This document shows, piece after piece, positions 9,372-18,770 of a DNA stretch of 64,000 nt (positions are counted from its first letter, which is position 1; each line of letters begins with the position of its first letter). The DNA is from Natrialba asiatica DSM 12278 (GTDB lineage: Archaea; Halobacteriota; Halobacteria; Halobacteriales; Natrialbaceae), in contig NZ_AOIO01000007.1 of assembly GCF_000337555.1 (NCBI RefSeq), positions 84,293 through 148,292 of the forward strand, written 5' to 3'. The translations under genes and the position numbers were made by a program. The notes beneath the pieces are model-generated. The model saw only the letters and a list, made by a program, of their open reading frames with translations, was not told the origin of the DNA and did not search any database.

Positions 9372-10130
9372 TTGTCTGAGAGTAATAGAGTCGTTGTCGT
9401 TACCGGCGCGAACGAGGGTATCGGTTATCACATGCTCACGTCGCTGGTCGCCGACGGCTACCGGGTCGCTGGGCTGGACAGTAGCGTCGCAAACCTCGAA
9501 TCGCTCCAGGAAACCGAACCGAAGCGCGTCCGGTACTACGAATGTGACGTGACGAATCCGGACGACGTACGAGACGCCGTTTCCGGCGTCATCGAGACGT
9601 GGAATCGGATCGACATTCTCGTCAACAACGCCGGAATCTCCACCGTCGCTCCGTTCGGCGAGCTGGCGATGGAGGAGACGCGTCGCGAATTCGAGGTGAA
9701 CTTCTTCGGCTATTTGCGGATGATTCGGGCGGTACTCCCACATATGCGTGAGCGTGGCGACGGTATCATCCACAACATGGGGTCCGGGACGGGCGATGTC
9801 GGTCATCTCGGACTGTCAGGGTATGCCGCCACGAAGGGAGCGATCAAGGCGTTCGTTCGTTCACTACGGCTCGAACTGCAACACACCGGCGTATCGTGTA
9901 CCCTGATGGTGCCACCGACGACGAATACGCGGATGGTGGCCGGACTTGAATACCCGTCGTGGATGACGTCCGAACCCGATGCGGTCGGTCGCAAGTTGGC
10001 CAGTAACGTCGAATCGACGCAACCGGTAATCACGCCCGATCGGAAAACAACGCTCGGCCTCTTGCTCATCGAACGGTTCTCACCACTCTGGCGAAAGATC
10101 ACGGACCGATTCGTCGAGTCTCCTGACTAG
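9372..10130 (+). CDS. Short-chain dehydrogenase/reductase
   Basis: NAD(P)-dependent oxidoreductase of 252 residues starting with TTG. VVVVTGANEGIGYHM is the Rossmann TGxxxGIG motif, ILVNNAGIS is the NNAG motif, and GYAATKGAIKAF holds the YxxxK catalytic pair; the catalytic serine is in the preceding HNMGSGTGD region. Coenzyme choice is suggested as NAD by the Asp in VAGLDSS after the second strand, but this is inference. The TTG start has a TATA-like TAGTTAT at 9338-9344 about 30 bases upstream. Substrate unknown; it may work with the preceding aminotransferase. Confidence 0.88.
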   Translation: MSESNRVVVVTGANEGIGYHMLTSLVADGYRVAGLDSSVANLESLQETEPKRVRYYECDVTNPDDVRDAVSGVIETWNRIDILVNNAGISTVAPFGELAMEETRREFEVNFFGYLRMIRAVLPHMRERGDGIIHNMGSGTGDVGHLGLSGYAATKGAIKAFVRSLRLELQHTGVSCTLMVPPTTNTRMVAGLEYPSWMTSEPDAVGRKLASNVESTQPVITPDRKTTLGLLLIERFSPLWRKITDRFVESPD

Positions 10131-10599
10131 CTATGCGTGAGTTACTTGGCGGCGATAACAGGCATGCGGGCGGGGAGTAATGCACTTCGTGGCAGGTGAG
10201 GGTATCCATCTTGTCTCGCGCCACTCACCCGTTGTGTTTCTCACCAAGGCCGAGTGAGTAGCCTGTTCGACTCGACAAGTGGCGTACTGCGTGGTCTTGT
10301 GTTGTCTTCAATCTCTTTCGGCCTGCTTTCCTCGCCAGAGGTGTGACTTTGCTCCTCTCCTGCGTTGCGGGGGTGTGACTCCATCCACGATCCGATCACG
10401 TGATGTCGTCCATTGGATATCAATGGGCATGTCTAGACAGAATTGGTAATTCAAATTTCCGTTAATTATATCACCCAGTTCGTGATTCCCTCCGAGTGTG
10501 ATCACGCAGTGTGAAATAACAGCAGTAAATCAATAATACCCGAAGAGACGTGAGGTCCGCGTTGTGTGGCAATTACTGGGATTCAAGAGACACATCTAC
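10131..10599. other. Intergenic region before the subtilase
   Basis: About 470 bases, becoming AT-rich after 10430. It contains two copies of GGTGTGACT about 36 bases apart (near 10341 and 10373), which may be chance. Short minus-strand frames of 60-65 codons here lack coding character. The TATA-like ATAATACCC near 10535 could serve the subtilase gene. Confidence 0.5.
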
Positions 10600-13500
10600 A
10601 TGACAGACACACGAGAACGGTTCATGGCTGTGGTGCTCTCCGTGCTACTGGTGCTTTCGCTCGTCGCGATCGCCGGTGCCGGACTAGCAGGCAGCGCAGT
10701 CGCAACAGAGGGAATCGAGACACAATCAACCGATACATCGGCCTCCCCCGCAACGGTCGATCCTGCGCTCGAAACTGCGGAGGGAACCGAGGAAGTATAC
10801 ATCATCCTCGATCAGTACGACGGTGAACTCGGCGACGACCGCGAGCAGGCGATCGCCCGCCTCAAGGAGTTCGCGGCGGAGTCACAGGCCACCGTGACGG
10901 CGGATTTAGACACTCTGTCCGGCGTCGAGGTGATAAACACCTACTGGATCACGAACGCCGTCCGCGCCGAAGTCGATACGACCGCCGTCGACACGGCTGA
11001 ACTCGCGTCGATCGAGGGCGTGCGGACGATTCAGCTCAAGCCGGAGTACCAGGTGCCGGAACCGGCCAACCAGTCCGCCGCCGACGTAACTCCCGACGCG
11101 GACGAGTTCACCTACGGTCTCGAACAGGTCAACGCGTCCGAGACGTGGAACGACTTCGGCACGCAGGGCGAGGACGTCAAGGTCGCAGTGCTCGACACCG
11201 GCTTCGATGTCAGCCACCCGGACCTCGATCTCTACACCGAGGATGCGGACGATCCGACGTATCCGGGCGGCTGGGTCGAGATCGGCCCGGACGGTGAGCC
11301 GATCGAGGGCTCCGAGCCGCACGATACGCACTATCACGGAACGCACGTCGGCGGTACGGTCGGTGCCGATGCGCCGACCGACGGCGAGACGCCCGCGTAC
11401 GGCGTCGCACCGAACGTCGCCTTGCAGCACGCACTCGTCTTGCCCGGCGGGTCGGGAGCCGACTCGGACACGCTCGCCGGCTTCGAGTACGTCATCGAAG
11501 AGATGGACACCGACGTCGTCAGCATGAGCTTCGGCGCGGGCTGTGGCCTCTTCGGCCCGGTCTACGACGACGCCTGGATTCCGGCGATTCAGAACGCCAA
11601 CGACGCCGGCGTCGTCGCAGTGACCTCGGCCGGCAACTCCGGTGAGGGCTGTGTTAGTTCGCCGGCGAACATCTACGACTCGTTCGGCATCGGTGCCTCC
11701 GACGAGGACGGCAACATCGCCGACTTCTCGAGCGGCGACACGATCGCGGGCGACAACTGGGACGAACCGGATCCGGAGTGGCCCGACGAGTGGATCAAAC
11801 CGGACGTCTCCGCCCCCGGCGCGGACGTGCTGAGCGCCGCACCCGGCGGCGAGTACGACACGCTCTCGGGCACGTCGATGGCCGCCCCGCACACGTCGGG
11901 CGTCATCGCGCTCATGCTCGGGGCGAACGACGATCTCACCGCCGAGGAGGTCCAGTCGACGCTCGAAGAAACCGCCTGGAAACCCGACGACGCGCCCGAC
12001 GAGAAAGACGTTCGCTACGGCCACGGCATCATCGACGCCCACGCGGCCGTCGACGAGGTCGCTGCAGGCGCGCTCGAGTACGAACTCGGCGACGTCGATC
12101 AGGACGAATCACTCACCGTGCAGGACGTGCAGCTGACACAGCAGTACCTGCAGGATATGGAGCCCGAACCGTTCGCCCAGGATCTCGGCGATCTGGACCG
12201 TGACGGCGAGGTCACCACGACCGACCTGAACCTGCTCCAGCAGAAGGTCCAGGGCACCCTTGCGGAGGGCGAGATCACGATTTCCGACCTCGACGTTCCC
12301 GACGAGGTCGACCAGGGCGAGACGCTCGAGGTCACCGCCGACCTCGAAAACCCCGGTGACGAAGGGGCAGTACAGGAGCTCACCCTCTCGCTGAACGACA
12401 CGAGCGATGAGCCGGTCGCAACCGAAGTCGTCGACGTGGCCGCACCCGGCGTCGACGATCCCGTCGACCACCCGGCCGAGACGACGATCACGATCGAACT
12501 CGACACCGCGGCCATGGACGGCGATACCTACACCCTTTCGCTCACGAGCGAGGACGACGACGCGTCCGCCGAGTTCACCGTCCGGGCTTCGAACTTCGAG
12601 GTCACGTCCCTCGATGCGCCGGCCGAAGCCGACCGCGGCGAGCAGATTACCGTCAACGCGACGGTCGAAAACACGGGGAACGTCGATGACACCCAGTCCG
12701 TCGAGTACCGGTTCGACGACCTGGACGACGCGCTCCTCGCACAGAACGTCACGCTCGCACCCGGTGCCGACACGACGGTCACCTTCGAAGCTGACACGGC
12801 GAACGTTTCGGCGGGTACCTACGATCACGGCGTCTTCACCGAGGACGACGCGGCGACGGACGCGATCGATATCCACGAAGCGTTCTTCAGCGTCGACATC
12901 ACCGACGCGCCGGCCGAACTCGCGCCCGGCGAGTCCTACAACGTCAGCGCCGTCGTCGAGAACACCGGCGGCGCACCGGGCGACCAGGAGGTCGTCTACG
13001 AACTCGGCGAGGGCGGCGGCGACGTCGCCGTCGTCGACGTTGCAACGGACACCACGCAGGGTGAGGCCGTCGCTAGCGTGCTCGACGAACGGCTCAACAA
13101 CGACACCTACTCGGTCGATGTCGTCACTGCGGATACGCTGCTCGACGCGATGGACGACTACGATACGTTCGTCATCCAGCGCTTTGGCAACGACACGATC
13201 GCTTCGGACTTCCTCGACGAACTCGAGGAGACCCAGAGCGCGGTCTACCTCGACTCGCACCAGGGCGGCACGGCAGCGACCTACGCTGACGGCGTCTTCC
13301 GTCTTAACAACGTCCGCGAAGATCCCGCCGAGCGCGACTCCGAGGGACTCGGCACGTCGAGCGATCCCGTCACGATCGACATCGACCAAGACCACGCCAT
13401 CTTCGCCGGCGTCGGCGAGCCCGGAGACGCGGTCGAGATGTACACCGGGACCACGACCTGGGGAAGCTGGTTCGACAACTACAGCGGGACGACGCTTGCG

Positions 13501-15660
13501 ACCGCCGACTACGGCGGCGACTACGGCGGCCCGTCGGTCGCCGTCAGCGACGACGGCAGCGAAGTCTTGCTCACCGCGGCCGGCCGCGACTACTTCACCA
13601 ACGAACCGGACTTCACCGACGAGGCCAACCAGTTGCTGACAAACGCCGTCGAGTTCGCCACGACCGGCGGCGTGACGGCCGAGGCCGAGACGGTCGACAA
13701 TACGACCCTCGTCTCCCTGGAGCCGGGAGAGGTCGAACAGCTGACGTTCTCGGATACCGTGCCCGCTGACGCCGAGGCGGGCGATGCGAGCCACATCGTG
13801 GCCAGCGAGGACGAACAGGACTTCGTCTCGGTCACGATCGACGACGGTCCGAACTGGTCCGTCAAGGGAACGGTTACCGACGCTGCGTCCGACGAACCGA
13901 TCGCAAACGCCAGCGTCGAACTCGACGCCGGAAACGAAACCTTCTCGAACGTGACCGACGCCGACGGACAGTACGGGCTCGCAAACGTCCCCGCGGGCGA
14001 ACACGAGCTCACGGTCACGGCCGAGAACTACGCGGAACGGACCGTCTCCGTCGACGTACCGGAAAACGAGACGGTCACGAAAGACGTCGCCCTCGACACG
14101 CTGTCGGGAACGATCAGCGGCGAGGTCACGGCGAGTGACGACGGCGAACCCGTCGAAAACGTCACGGTCGTCGCCGAGAACGGCGACGGCGAAGTCTACG
14201 AGACGACGACCGACGAGAACGGCACGTACGAACTCGACGGCGTCTCGGCCGGCACGTACGTCGTCGATGTCGCCGACACGCCGCCGGGCTTCGAACCTGA
14301 GGAAGTCATCACCGTTGCACCCGGCGAGCACGTCGACGGCGTCGACTTCGAGATCGACCGCACCGCCGGCTCGATCGAGGGTTACGTCACGAACGCCGCC
14401 GGCGTTCCGATCGCAGACGCGAACGTCGTCGACGCCGACGACGGCGCGTTCAACGCGACCACGAACGAGAGCGGCTACTACGAAATCACGAACGTCACGC
14501 CCGGCACGAACGCGCTCCGGGCGACCGCCGACGGCTACGACGACTCGAACGTCGAGTTCGTCGAGGTCGAGACCGGCGAAACGACGACCGCCAACCTCAC
14601 GCTCGGCACCTACTTCGAGGTCGGCGACCTCGCGGCACCCGAGACCGCTGCACCGGGAGAAAATATCACCGTCAATGCGACGGTCACCAACACCGGCGAG
14701 CAGACCGACACCCGAACGGTGTTCTACTTCCCGCCGGGTACCGACTTCGGTCCCGACGTGATCGACACCCAGAACGGACTGTCCGAAACGGTCACGCTCG
14801 AGGGCGGCGACTCGACGACGGTCGAGTTCACCTACGGGATTCCCGCCGACGACGAGCCGGGCGAGTACGAACACGGCATCTCGGCCGACGAGGTCGAGTC
14901 GACGACGATCACGATCGAAGGCGACGACGGCGGCGACGCAACCTTCGACGTGAGTGAACTCGACGCGCCCGCGACGGCCAACCCAGGCGAGACCGTGTCG
15001 GTCAACGCCACGGTCGAGAACACGGGTGACGCTGCCGGAACGCAGAACGTGACGTACGCGTTCGATAACGAAACCGTCGACGAGACGACCCTCTCGCTCG
15101 ACGCGAACGAGACGGCGATGCTCGAGTTCACCGCCGACCTTCCAAGCGCCGAGGGAACGTACGAGCACGTCGTCGCCTCGGCAAACGCGTCGGCGACCGC
15201 ACAGACGACCGTCGAGAACGACAGCGAGCCGGACCCGGCGTACTTCGAAGTCACCGAACTCGACGGGCCGGATGTCGTCGATGCTGGCGACGAACTGACG
15301 ATCAACGCGACGATCACCAACACCGGCGACGAACTCGACGAACAGGACGTGTTCCTGTTCTGGAACACCACGGCGGCCGAGATCGATCTCGAAGACGGCG
15401 ATCGCTCGGCCGACGAACGCCGCGAGGCCGGCGCCGACTCGATGGCGACGGTTGAACTCGACGGCGGCGAATCGGAAACGGTGTCGCTCTCACATGCGGT
15501 CGAGAACGACACCGAACCGGGTGCCTACCAGTACACGGTCTCCACGCTGCAGGAGATGGTCGACGGCGAGGTTACCGTGGAAGCGCCCGATGACGTCTCG
15601 ATCCTTCCGGTCCGCGGCGGGCACGGAATGCAGTCCGTCGGAACCGCGCTGCTCGGCTGA
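10600..15660 (+). CDS. Large secreted S8 subtilase with dockerin-like, CARDB and carboxypeptidase-regulatory-like domains
   Basis: A 1686-residue extracellular serine protease. The ATG at 10600 begins a Sec-type signal (MTDTRERFMAVVLSVLLVL...). A propeptide precedes the S8 domain, whose catalytic residues are Asp199 (VAVLDTGFD), His246 (HGTHVGG) and Ser426 (SGTSMAAPHTSG). About residues 495-560 form a dockerin-like pair of calcium loops (DVDQDESLTVQD, DLDRDGEVTTTD). Three CARDB-type repeats follow. The third seems interrupted by about 220 residues (about 804-1024) resembling a glutamine-amidotransferase/ThuA-like fold. Then come three carboxypeptidase-regulatory-like repeats and three more CARDB repeats. 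No C-terminal membrane anchor or sorting motif was seen. The role is protein degradation at or outside the cell surface. Confidence 0.92.
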   Translation: MTDTRERFMAVVLSVLLVLSLVAIAGAGLAGSAVATEGIETQSTDTSASPATVDPALETAEGTEEVYIILDQYDGELGDDREQAIARLKEFAAESQATVTADLDTLSGVEVINTYWITNAVRAEVDTTAVDTAELASIEGVRTIQLKPEYQVPEPANQSAADVTPDADEFTYGLEQVNASETWNDFGTQGEDVKVAVLDTGFDVSHPDLDLYTEDADDPTYPGGWVEIGPDGEPIEGSEPHDTHYHGTHVGGTVGADAPTDGETPAYGVAPNVALQHALVLPGGSGADSDTLAGFEYVIEEMDTDVVSMSFGAGCGLFGPVYDDAWIPAIQNANDAGVVAVTSAGNSGEGCVSSPANIYDSFGIGASDEDGNIADFSSGDTIAGDNWDEPDPEWPDEWIKPDVSAPGADVLSAAPGGEYDTLSGTSMAAPHTSGVIALMLGANDDLTAEEVQSTLEETAWKPDDAPDEKDVRYGHGIIDAHAAVDEVAAGALEYELGDVDQDESLTVQDVQLTQQYLQDMEPEPFAQDLGDLDRDGEVTTTDLNLLQQKVQGTLAEGEITISDLDVPDEVDQGETLEVTADLENPGDEGAVQELTLSLNDTSDEPVATEVVDVAAPGVDDPVDHPAETTITIELDTAAMDGDTYTLSLTSEDDDASAEFTVRASNFEVTSLDAPAEADRGEQITVNATVENTGNVDDTQSVEYRFDDLDDALLAQNVTLAPGADTTVTFEADTANVSAGTYDHGVFTEDDAATDAIDIHEAFFSVDITDAPAELAPGESYNVSAVVENTGGAPGDQEVVYELGEGGGDVAVVDVATDTTQGEAVASVLDERLNNDTYSVDVVTADTLLDAMDDYDTFVIQRFGNDTIASDFLDELEETQSAVYLDSHQGGTAATYADGVFRLNNVREDPAERDSEGLGTSSDPVTIDIDQDHAIFAGVGEPGDAVEMYTGTTTWGSWFDNYSGTTLATADYGGDYGGPSVAVSDDGSEVLLTAAGRDYFTNEPDFTDEANQLLTNAVEFATTGGVTAEAETVDNTTLVSLEPGEVEQLTFSDTVPADAEAGDASHIVASEDEQDFVSVTIDDGPNWSVKGTVTDAASDEPIANASVELDAGNETFSNVTDADGQYGLANVPAGEHELTVTAENYAERTVSVDVPENETVTKDVALDTLSGTISGEVTASDDGEPVENVTVVAENGDGEVYETTTDENGTYELDGVSAGTYVVDVADTPPGFEPEEVITVAPGEHVDGVDFEIDRTAGSIEGYVTNAAGVPIADANVVDADDGAFNATTNESGYYEITNVTPGTNALRATADGYDDSNVEFVEVETGETTTANLTLGTYFEVGDLAAPETAAPGENITVNATVTNTGEQTDTRTVFYFPPGTDFGPDVIDTQNGLSETVTLEGGDSTTVEFTYGIPADDEPGEYEHGISADEVESTTITIEGDDGGDATFDVSELDAPATANPGETVSVNATVENTGDAAGTQNVTYAFDNETVDETTLSLDANETAMLEFTADLPSAEGTYEHVVASANASATAQTTVENDSEPDPAYFEVTELDGPDVVDAGDELTINATITNTGDELDEQDVFLFWNTTAAEIDLEDGDRSADERREAGADSMATVELDGGESETVSLSHAVENDTEPGAYQYTVSTLQEMVDGEVTVEAPDDVSILPVRGGHGMQSVGTALLG

Positions 15661-15700
15661 GCGGGTTCTGACACACCACCCGTTCACCCGTTTCGACGCC

Positions 15701-15710
15701 GATTTTTTCG
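15701..15710 (+). terminator. T-tract, candidate terminator after the subtilase
   Basis: GATTTTTTCG, a six-T run about 45 bases after the stop codon. Archaeal termination often uses such T-tracts. No strong hairpin precedes it. Confidence 0.3.
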
Positions 15711-15820
15711 CGACTTGTGACGGAACGAAGTCCCGTTAGCCGTGAGTCCGTTTGGATCGGTCATGCGTTCGGCCGCGTGCGTCCGCCGGCTCGCGCGGGT
15801 GGCGATTTGTGCGACGGCTG

Positions 15821-15827
15821 ATTTTAT
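15821..15827 (+). promoter_or_regulatory. TATA box of the TehB-like methyltransferase
   Basis: ATTTTAT centred 28 bases upstream of the ATG at 15853, which decides between that start and the further-upstream open frame. Confidence 0.5.
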
Positions 15828-15852
15828 CCCCTCTCCCGTGAAACCGGCTGGT

Positions 15853-16467
15853 ATGAATTTCGCAGACAGAGAGCGAGTTTACGGGCAAGCGGAGTACTAT
15901 TGGGGAACGGAACCGAACGAGATGGCGGCACAAACAGTCGAGTTCGCACCGGAAACGGCCGATTCGATAACGGCGATCGATCTCGGTGCCGGCGAAGGAC
16001 GGGACGCCGTGTTCTTCGCCGAGCAGGGCTGGGACGTCTGTGCGGCGGATGTTTCCCCGAACGGCCTTCGGAAGACTCAGCGACTCGCCGACCGGCGGGG
16101 CGTGACGGTTCAGCCGATCCGGGCCGATGCGAACGACGTTTCGATCTCGGGTCCGGTCGACGTGATCTATTCGGCGGGTGCGATCCAGTATATCGTCCCG
16201 GAAAATCGTCCCCAACAGTTCGCTCACCTCAAACGGAACACCGCCGAAAACGGAATCCACGCGATGTTCGCGTTCGTCGATCACCCCGACGTGCCGACGC
16301 CGCCGGACTGGACCGAAAACGAGTTCTTCTACGCACCGGGCGAGTTGCTGGAGTACTACGACGGGTGGACCGTCCTCGAGACGGACCGTCTCATCTTCGA
16401 CGACGATTCCGGGGATGAACCCCACCAACACGCGGCCGAACTCGTGTTTGCACGGAACTCGAACTGA
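15853..16467 (+). CDS. Class I SAM-dependent methyltransferase (TehB-like)
   Basis: A 204-residue cytoplasmic methyltransferase. TAIDLGAGEGRDAVFFAEQG is the SAM-binding motif I, followed by WDVCAADVSPNGL (acidic residue after strand 2), VIYSAGAIQYI (motif IV region) and a C-terminal beta-hairpin with HAAELVFAR. The pattern is close to tellurite-resistance TehB-like and related small-molecule methyltransferases, but the acceptor is unknown. The start at 15853 is supported by the TATA box 28 bases upstream; the longer open frame adds an Arg/Cys-rich stretch unlike the family. Repeat copy B follows three bases after the stop. Confidence 0.85.
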   Translation: MNFADRERVYGQAEYYWGTEPNEMAAQTVEFAPETADSITAIDLGAGEGRDAVFFAEQGWDVCAADVSPNGLRKTQRLADRRGVTVQPIRADANDVSISGPVDVIYSAGAIQYIVPENRPQQFAHLKRNTAENGIHAMFAFVDHPDVPTPPDWTENEFFYAPGELLEYYDGWTVLETDRLIFDDDSGDEPHQHAAELVFARNSN

Positions 16468-16469
16468 CC

Positions 16470-16510
16470 GGCTCTGTTGAACCTCTTGGAGAGTTACAAG
16501 TTAGACCAGT
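16470..16510 (+). repeat. GGCTC...TACAAGTT repeat, copy B
   Basis: Second copy of the repeat at 1591-1630, starting GGCTCTGTTGAACC and containing GAGTTACAAGTT. It directly follows the methyltransferase stop codon and marks the left edge of a decayed stretch. An insertion-sequence terminus is the simplest reading, but no matching inverted copy was found nearby. Confidence 0.5.
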
Positions 16511-16767
16511 CGGTTATCCGAATACAGTCCCGGTCGGCAGATACGTTATCTACGTCTGATTTTGAGGAGATACCGATAGGGCGTGAACAATACGGACTGG
16601 AGGCGGCCGCGGAGCCCCGTTTCACTGGCATACACGAGTACCGGGAAATCAACGTGAGACGACCGTTGAACGACCCGGTCAGCGTTGCTTCCGAAGACGG
16701 TCACAGATAGGGAAACCAGTCATTCCGATAAGAACACATATCCTGGTGGGGTCGGAACACGTTCAGC
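16511..16767. other. Intergenic stretch, left part of decayed region
   Basis: About 260 bases. A 77-codon frame beginning at a TTG at 16477 runs through it, but its sequence resembles no protein I recognise and starts within the repeat, so it was not called a gene. Confidence 0.4.
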
Positions 16768-16968
16768 ATGCAGCGCCGGTCCGTTCTCGCTTCTATTGGA
16801 CTCGGTATAACCGCGGGTAGCGCCGGTTGTGTGGAACCTTCCCCTGATATGGTTGATAGTTCAAGCAGAATCGGCTGGATCGGTGTAAGTAACTACGATG
16901 ATAGATCTCATCAGCTTGAGGTACTTAATGGGCCAATTGACCCACCTCTCAGTCCATGGCGGTTCTAG
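16768..16968 (+). pseudogene. Truncated Tat lipoprotein gene
   Basis: The N-terminus MQRRSVLASIGLGITAGSAG followed by Cys is a typical haloarchaeal twin-arginine lipoprotein signal with an AGC lipobox. The mature start, RIGWIGVSNYDDRSHQLEVL, resembles a family of small secreted haloarchaeal lipoproteins with a beta-rich fold. That similarity ends at LNGPIDPPLSPWRF, and the frame stops after 66 residues, far shorter than expected. The downstream sequence does not resume the family in another frame, so a rearrangement rather than a point frameshift is likely. It could still be expressed as a short lipoprotein. Confidence 0.55.
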
Positions 16969-17687
16969 TACTCCGTACCGAAGTACACACGCCTCTGTGT
17001 CCGTGTAAATGCAGCGCTGCTAGCCACTACTAGCTGAGCGAGATTGCGAACGTCGTGAGACTGCCAGCAGCCGATGGAATTGCGACGCGGTCGGACCGAC
17101 TTTTTGAGACGCGTCGGGCATCGTGCCGTCGGCTAACGCCCAAGCATTGTCCGCCGGCAAAGGCGCGAATCACCGACGTCGGTTCCAGTGATGAAGGGAG
17201 TAACTCTACCTTCTATCCATCTCTCAGTGCGACTGTCGGATCTCACCAATGACTTGAAACATGGTTGTTTCACGAAGTCGACCAGCATTCACGACTGGTC
17301 CAGAAAGCAAGTATAAAGACCGGGATAGTTATATAATAGGGGGTAAAATGAATATTGTGGCATCTAATAAGGGTATTTTTGGTCAAAGAAAACATTAGCG
17401 CATATAGTGGGGATGTCTATTGGCATGGGCGTATCCACGATAATACACTCACTCATGGATGTAACAAACATCATAGCAAAAATCACAATATCCGTCGTAT
17501 GTATGTATGTATTGATCGCTATTTTAGAACGGGCTATCACAATCGAAAATACTACCTAAGATAATCCGTTATAATGGTAGCAACGTGGGTTTGTTATATC
17601 GGGGCGGATTTAGAGGGCCGATATCATCCGGTTCACCGGCTTAGCGTGGCTCGGCTGTGGTGAATCGCCATGCAGCGTAGGATTTGT
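16969..17687. other. Decayed AT-rich intergenic region
   Basis: About 720 bases with falling GC content to the right (17280-17580 is strongly AT-rich). Apart from the possible short membrane peptide at 17455-17559, nothing resembles a gene. It lies between a truncated lipoprotein gene and a deleted transposase, consistent with past insertion-sequence activity. Confidence 0.5.
17455..17559 (+). CDS. Possible 34-residue single-pass membrane peptide
   Basis: The frame reads MDVTNIIAKITISVVCMYVL, then IAILERAITIENTT and TAA. Residues 5-24 are hydrophobic enough for one membrane helix. The codons are AT-rich, unlike neighbouring genes. The segment coding YVLIAI shares 17 identical bases (TATGTATTGATCGCTAT) with a second intergenic site at 59055-59071. 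It may be a genuine micro-protein, a fragment, or chance. Confidence 0.25.
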   Translation: MDVTNIIAKITISVVCMYVLIAILERAITIENTT

Positions 17688-17801
17688 CTAGCTCATAGCA
17701 CGCTTGATGTCGTAGGCGGCACACAGCGGGACGATTTCACGGAACTCTCGATGCTTGATCAGCGGTCTCGCGTCTTCTTCCCGGCGTTTATCACGGACCA
17801 T
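17688..17801 (-). pseudogene. IS5-type transposase remnant with internal deletion
   Basis: The minus strand reads MVRDKRREEDARPLIKHREF and then REIVPLCAAYDIKRAMS and TAG. The first part matches the RDKLREEGVRPLIKHREF region of haloarchaeal IS5-group (ISH-type) transposases. The second matches their C-terminal QFREIVLKCAV...ER region. The 50 or so residues that normally lie between (including the YHQRS..E catalytic segment) are missing, with the junction at a shared REF/FRE. The N-terminal part is absent or unrecognisable beyond the upstream in-frame TAG. It cannot encode an active transposase. The element ends were not identified. Confidence 0.6.
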
Positions 17802-17984
17802 CTATCCGGACAATCGTGTACGGCAATAATCGTTCTCCTGTCGTTCGTCGTTACTAGCCGATACTGACTAGCAGTACGTTCGAAATGACGATGCCCGTCG
17901 CGGGTTCAGAGGGGAACTGGATGCGCTGATCACGCTACAAAAACGGGGGTACGTCTCGGGGGTGGCCCCGAGGCAGTTTGCGTG

Positions 17985-18770
17985 CTAGATGTCCCGTCGC
18001 TGGAACAGCACCTGACTGATAAGGAGTAACACGACGAAGGCCACGAGTAACACGCCAGTATCAAGTAGTTCGTACGAACCGTCGATGAGGATCGGCGTCG
18101 GATCGTAGTAATACGTCGGGCTTATATACTGAATCCACTCGAACTCGCTCGCCCCGCCGACGACCGATTCGACGAGGAAGAGCACGAATATGAGTCCGAT
18201 GGCGGCCCGCTCTGCGATCGCCGCCCGATCGACGAGGACCGAGAGGACGACGCCGATCGCGATACAGACGAGTAGATACGGGATTGACAGCGCGTGAGCC
18301 AACACGAGGTACATCGGATCGATCGACTCGCCGATCGCCTGGACCAGCACGTAGATGACGGCTCCAACGACGACGTTGAGCGTGACGAGCGGGAGCAGCA
18401 ACGAGAGCGTCTTCTCGACGAGCAGCCGCGAGCGAGACACCGGAAACGAGAGCAACAGGTCCATGCGCTCGTGTTCGATATCACCCGCGATGAGCCCTCC
18501 TGCCGCGTACGCGAAGTACAGTCCTAGCCCGAGCAACCACACGAAGTTGTATATTTGCGTCCCGAGGAAGCCGCCGATCGTCGCTAGGGCCTCGATTCCA
18601 AACGCCTCGATCATCGCCGGCGGCATCGACTCGAACACGGCCTCGTAATCGACGCCCTCCAGGACGGTGAAATACCAGACGATAAAGGCAGCATAGAGGC
18701 TGATCGCGATCGTGAGGATCGCCGTTCCTCGCACCCGCCGACTCGCCTCGTACCGCGTCGTCTCAAACAT
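17985..18770 (-). CDS. ABC-2 type transporter permease
   Basis: Membrane subunit of an ABC exporter, 261 residues, with six hydrophobic segments in the ABC-2 layout. A short cytoplasmic N-terminus (FETTRYEASRRVRGTAILT) leads into helix 1. A central conserved stretch, IAGDIEHERMDLLLSFPVSR, is typical of the family, where permease and ATPase meet. Its start overlaps the 3' end of the ATPase gene by 8 bases (18763-18770), so the two are translationally coupled. The pair probably exports a lipid-soluble or toxic compound and is likely repressed by the divergent TetR protein. Substrate unknown. Confidence 0.88.
   Translation of the reverse strand: MFETTRYEASRRVRGTAILTIAISLYAAFIVWYFTVLEGVDYEAVFESMPPAMIEAFGIEALATIGGFLGTQIYNFVWLLGLGLYFAYAAGGLIAGDIEHERMDLLLSFPVSRSRLLVEKTLSLLLPLVTLNVVVGAVIYVLVQAIGESIDPMYLVLAHALSIPYLLVCIAIGVVLSVLVDRAAIAERAAIGLIFVLFLVESVVGGASEFEWIQYISPTYYYDPTPILIDGSYELLDTGVLLVAFVVLLLISQVLFQRRDI

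Noticed and set aside
10241-10505. Minus-strand 60-65-codon frames before the subtilase, one with a TnpB-tail-like look
   Set aside because: The resemblance to insertion-sequence ORF tails is too vague, and no catalytic motif or element end could be found.
12109-15168. 1019-codon minus-strand frame opposite the subtilase
   Set aside because: It is Arg/Val/Asp-rich with no motif and lies entirely within a convincingly coding plus-strand gene. Long antisense frames are common in GC-rich haloarchaeal DNA.
16477-16710. 77-codon frame from a TTG right after the methyltransferase
   Set aside because: Begins inside the repeat element and shows no family features.
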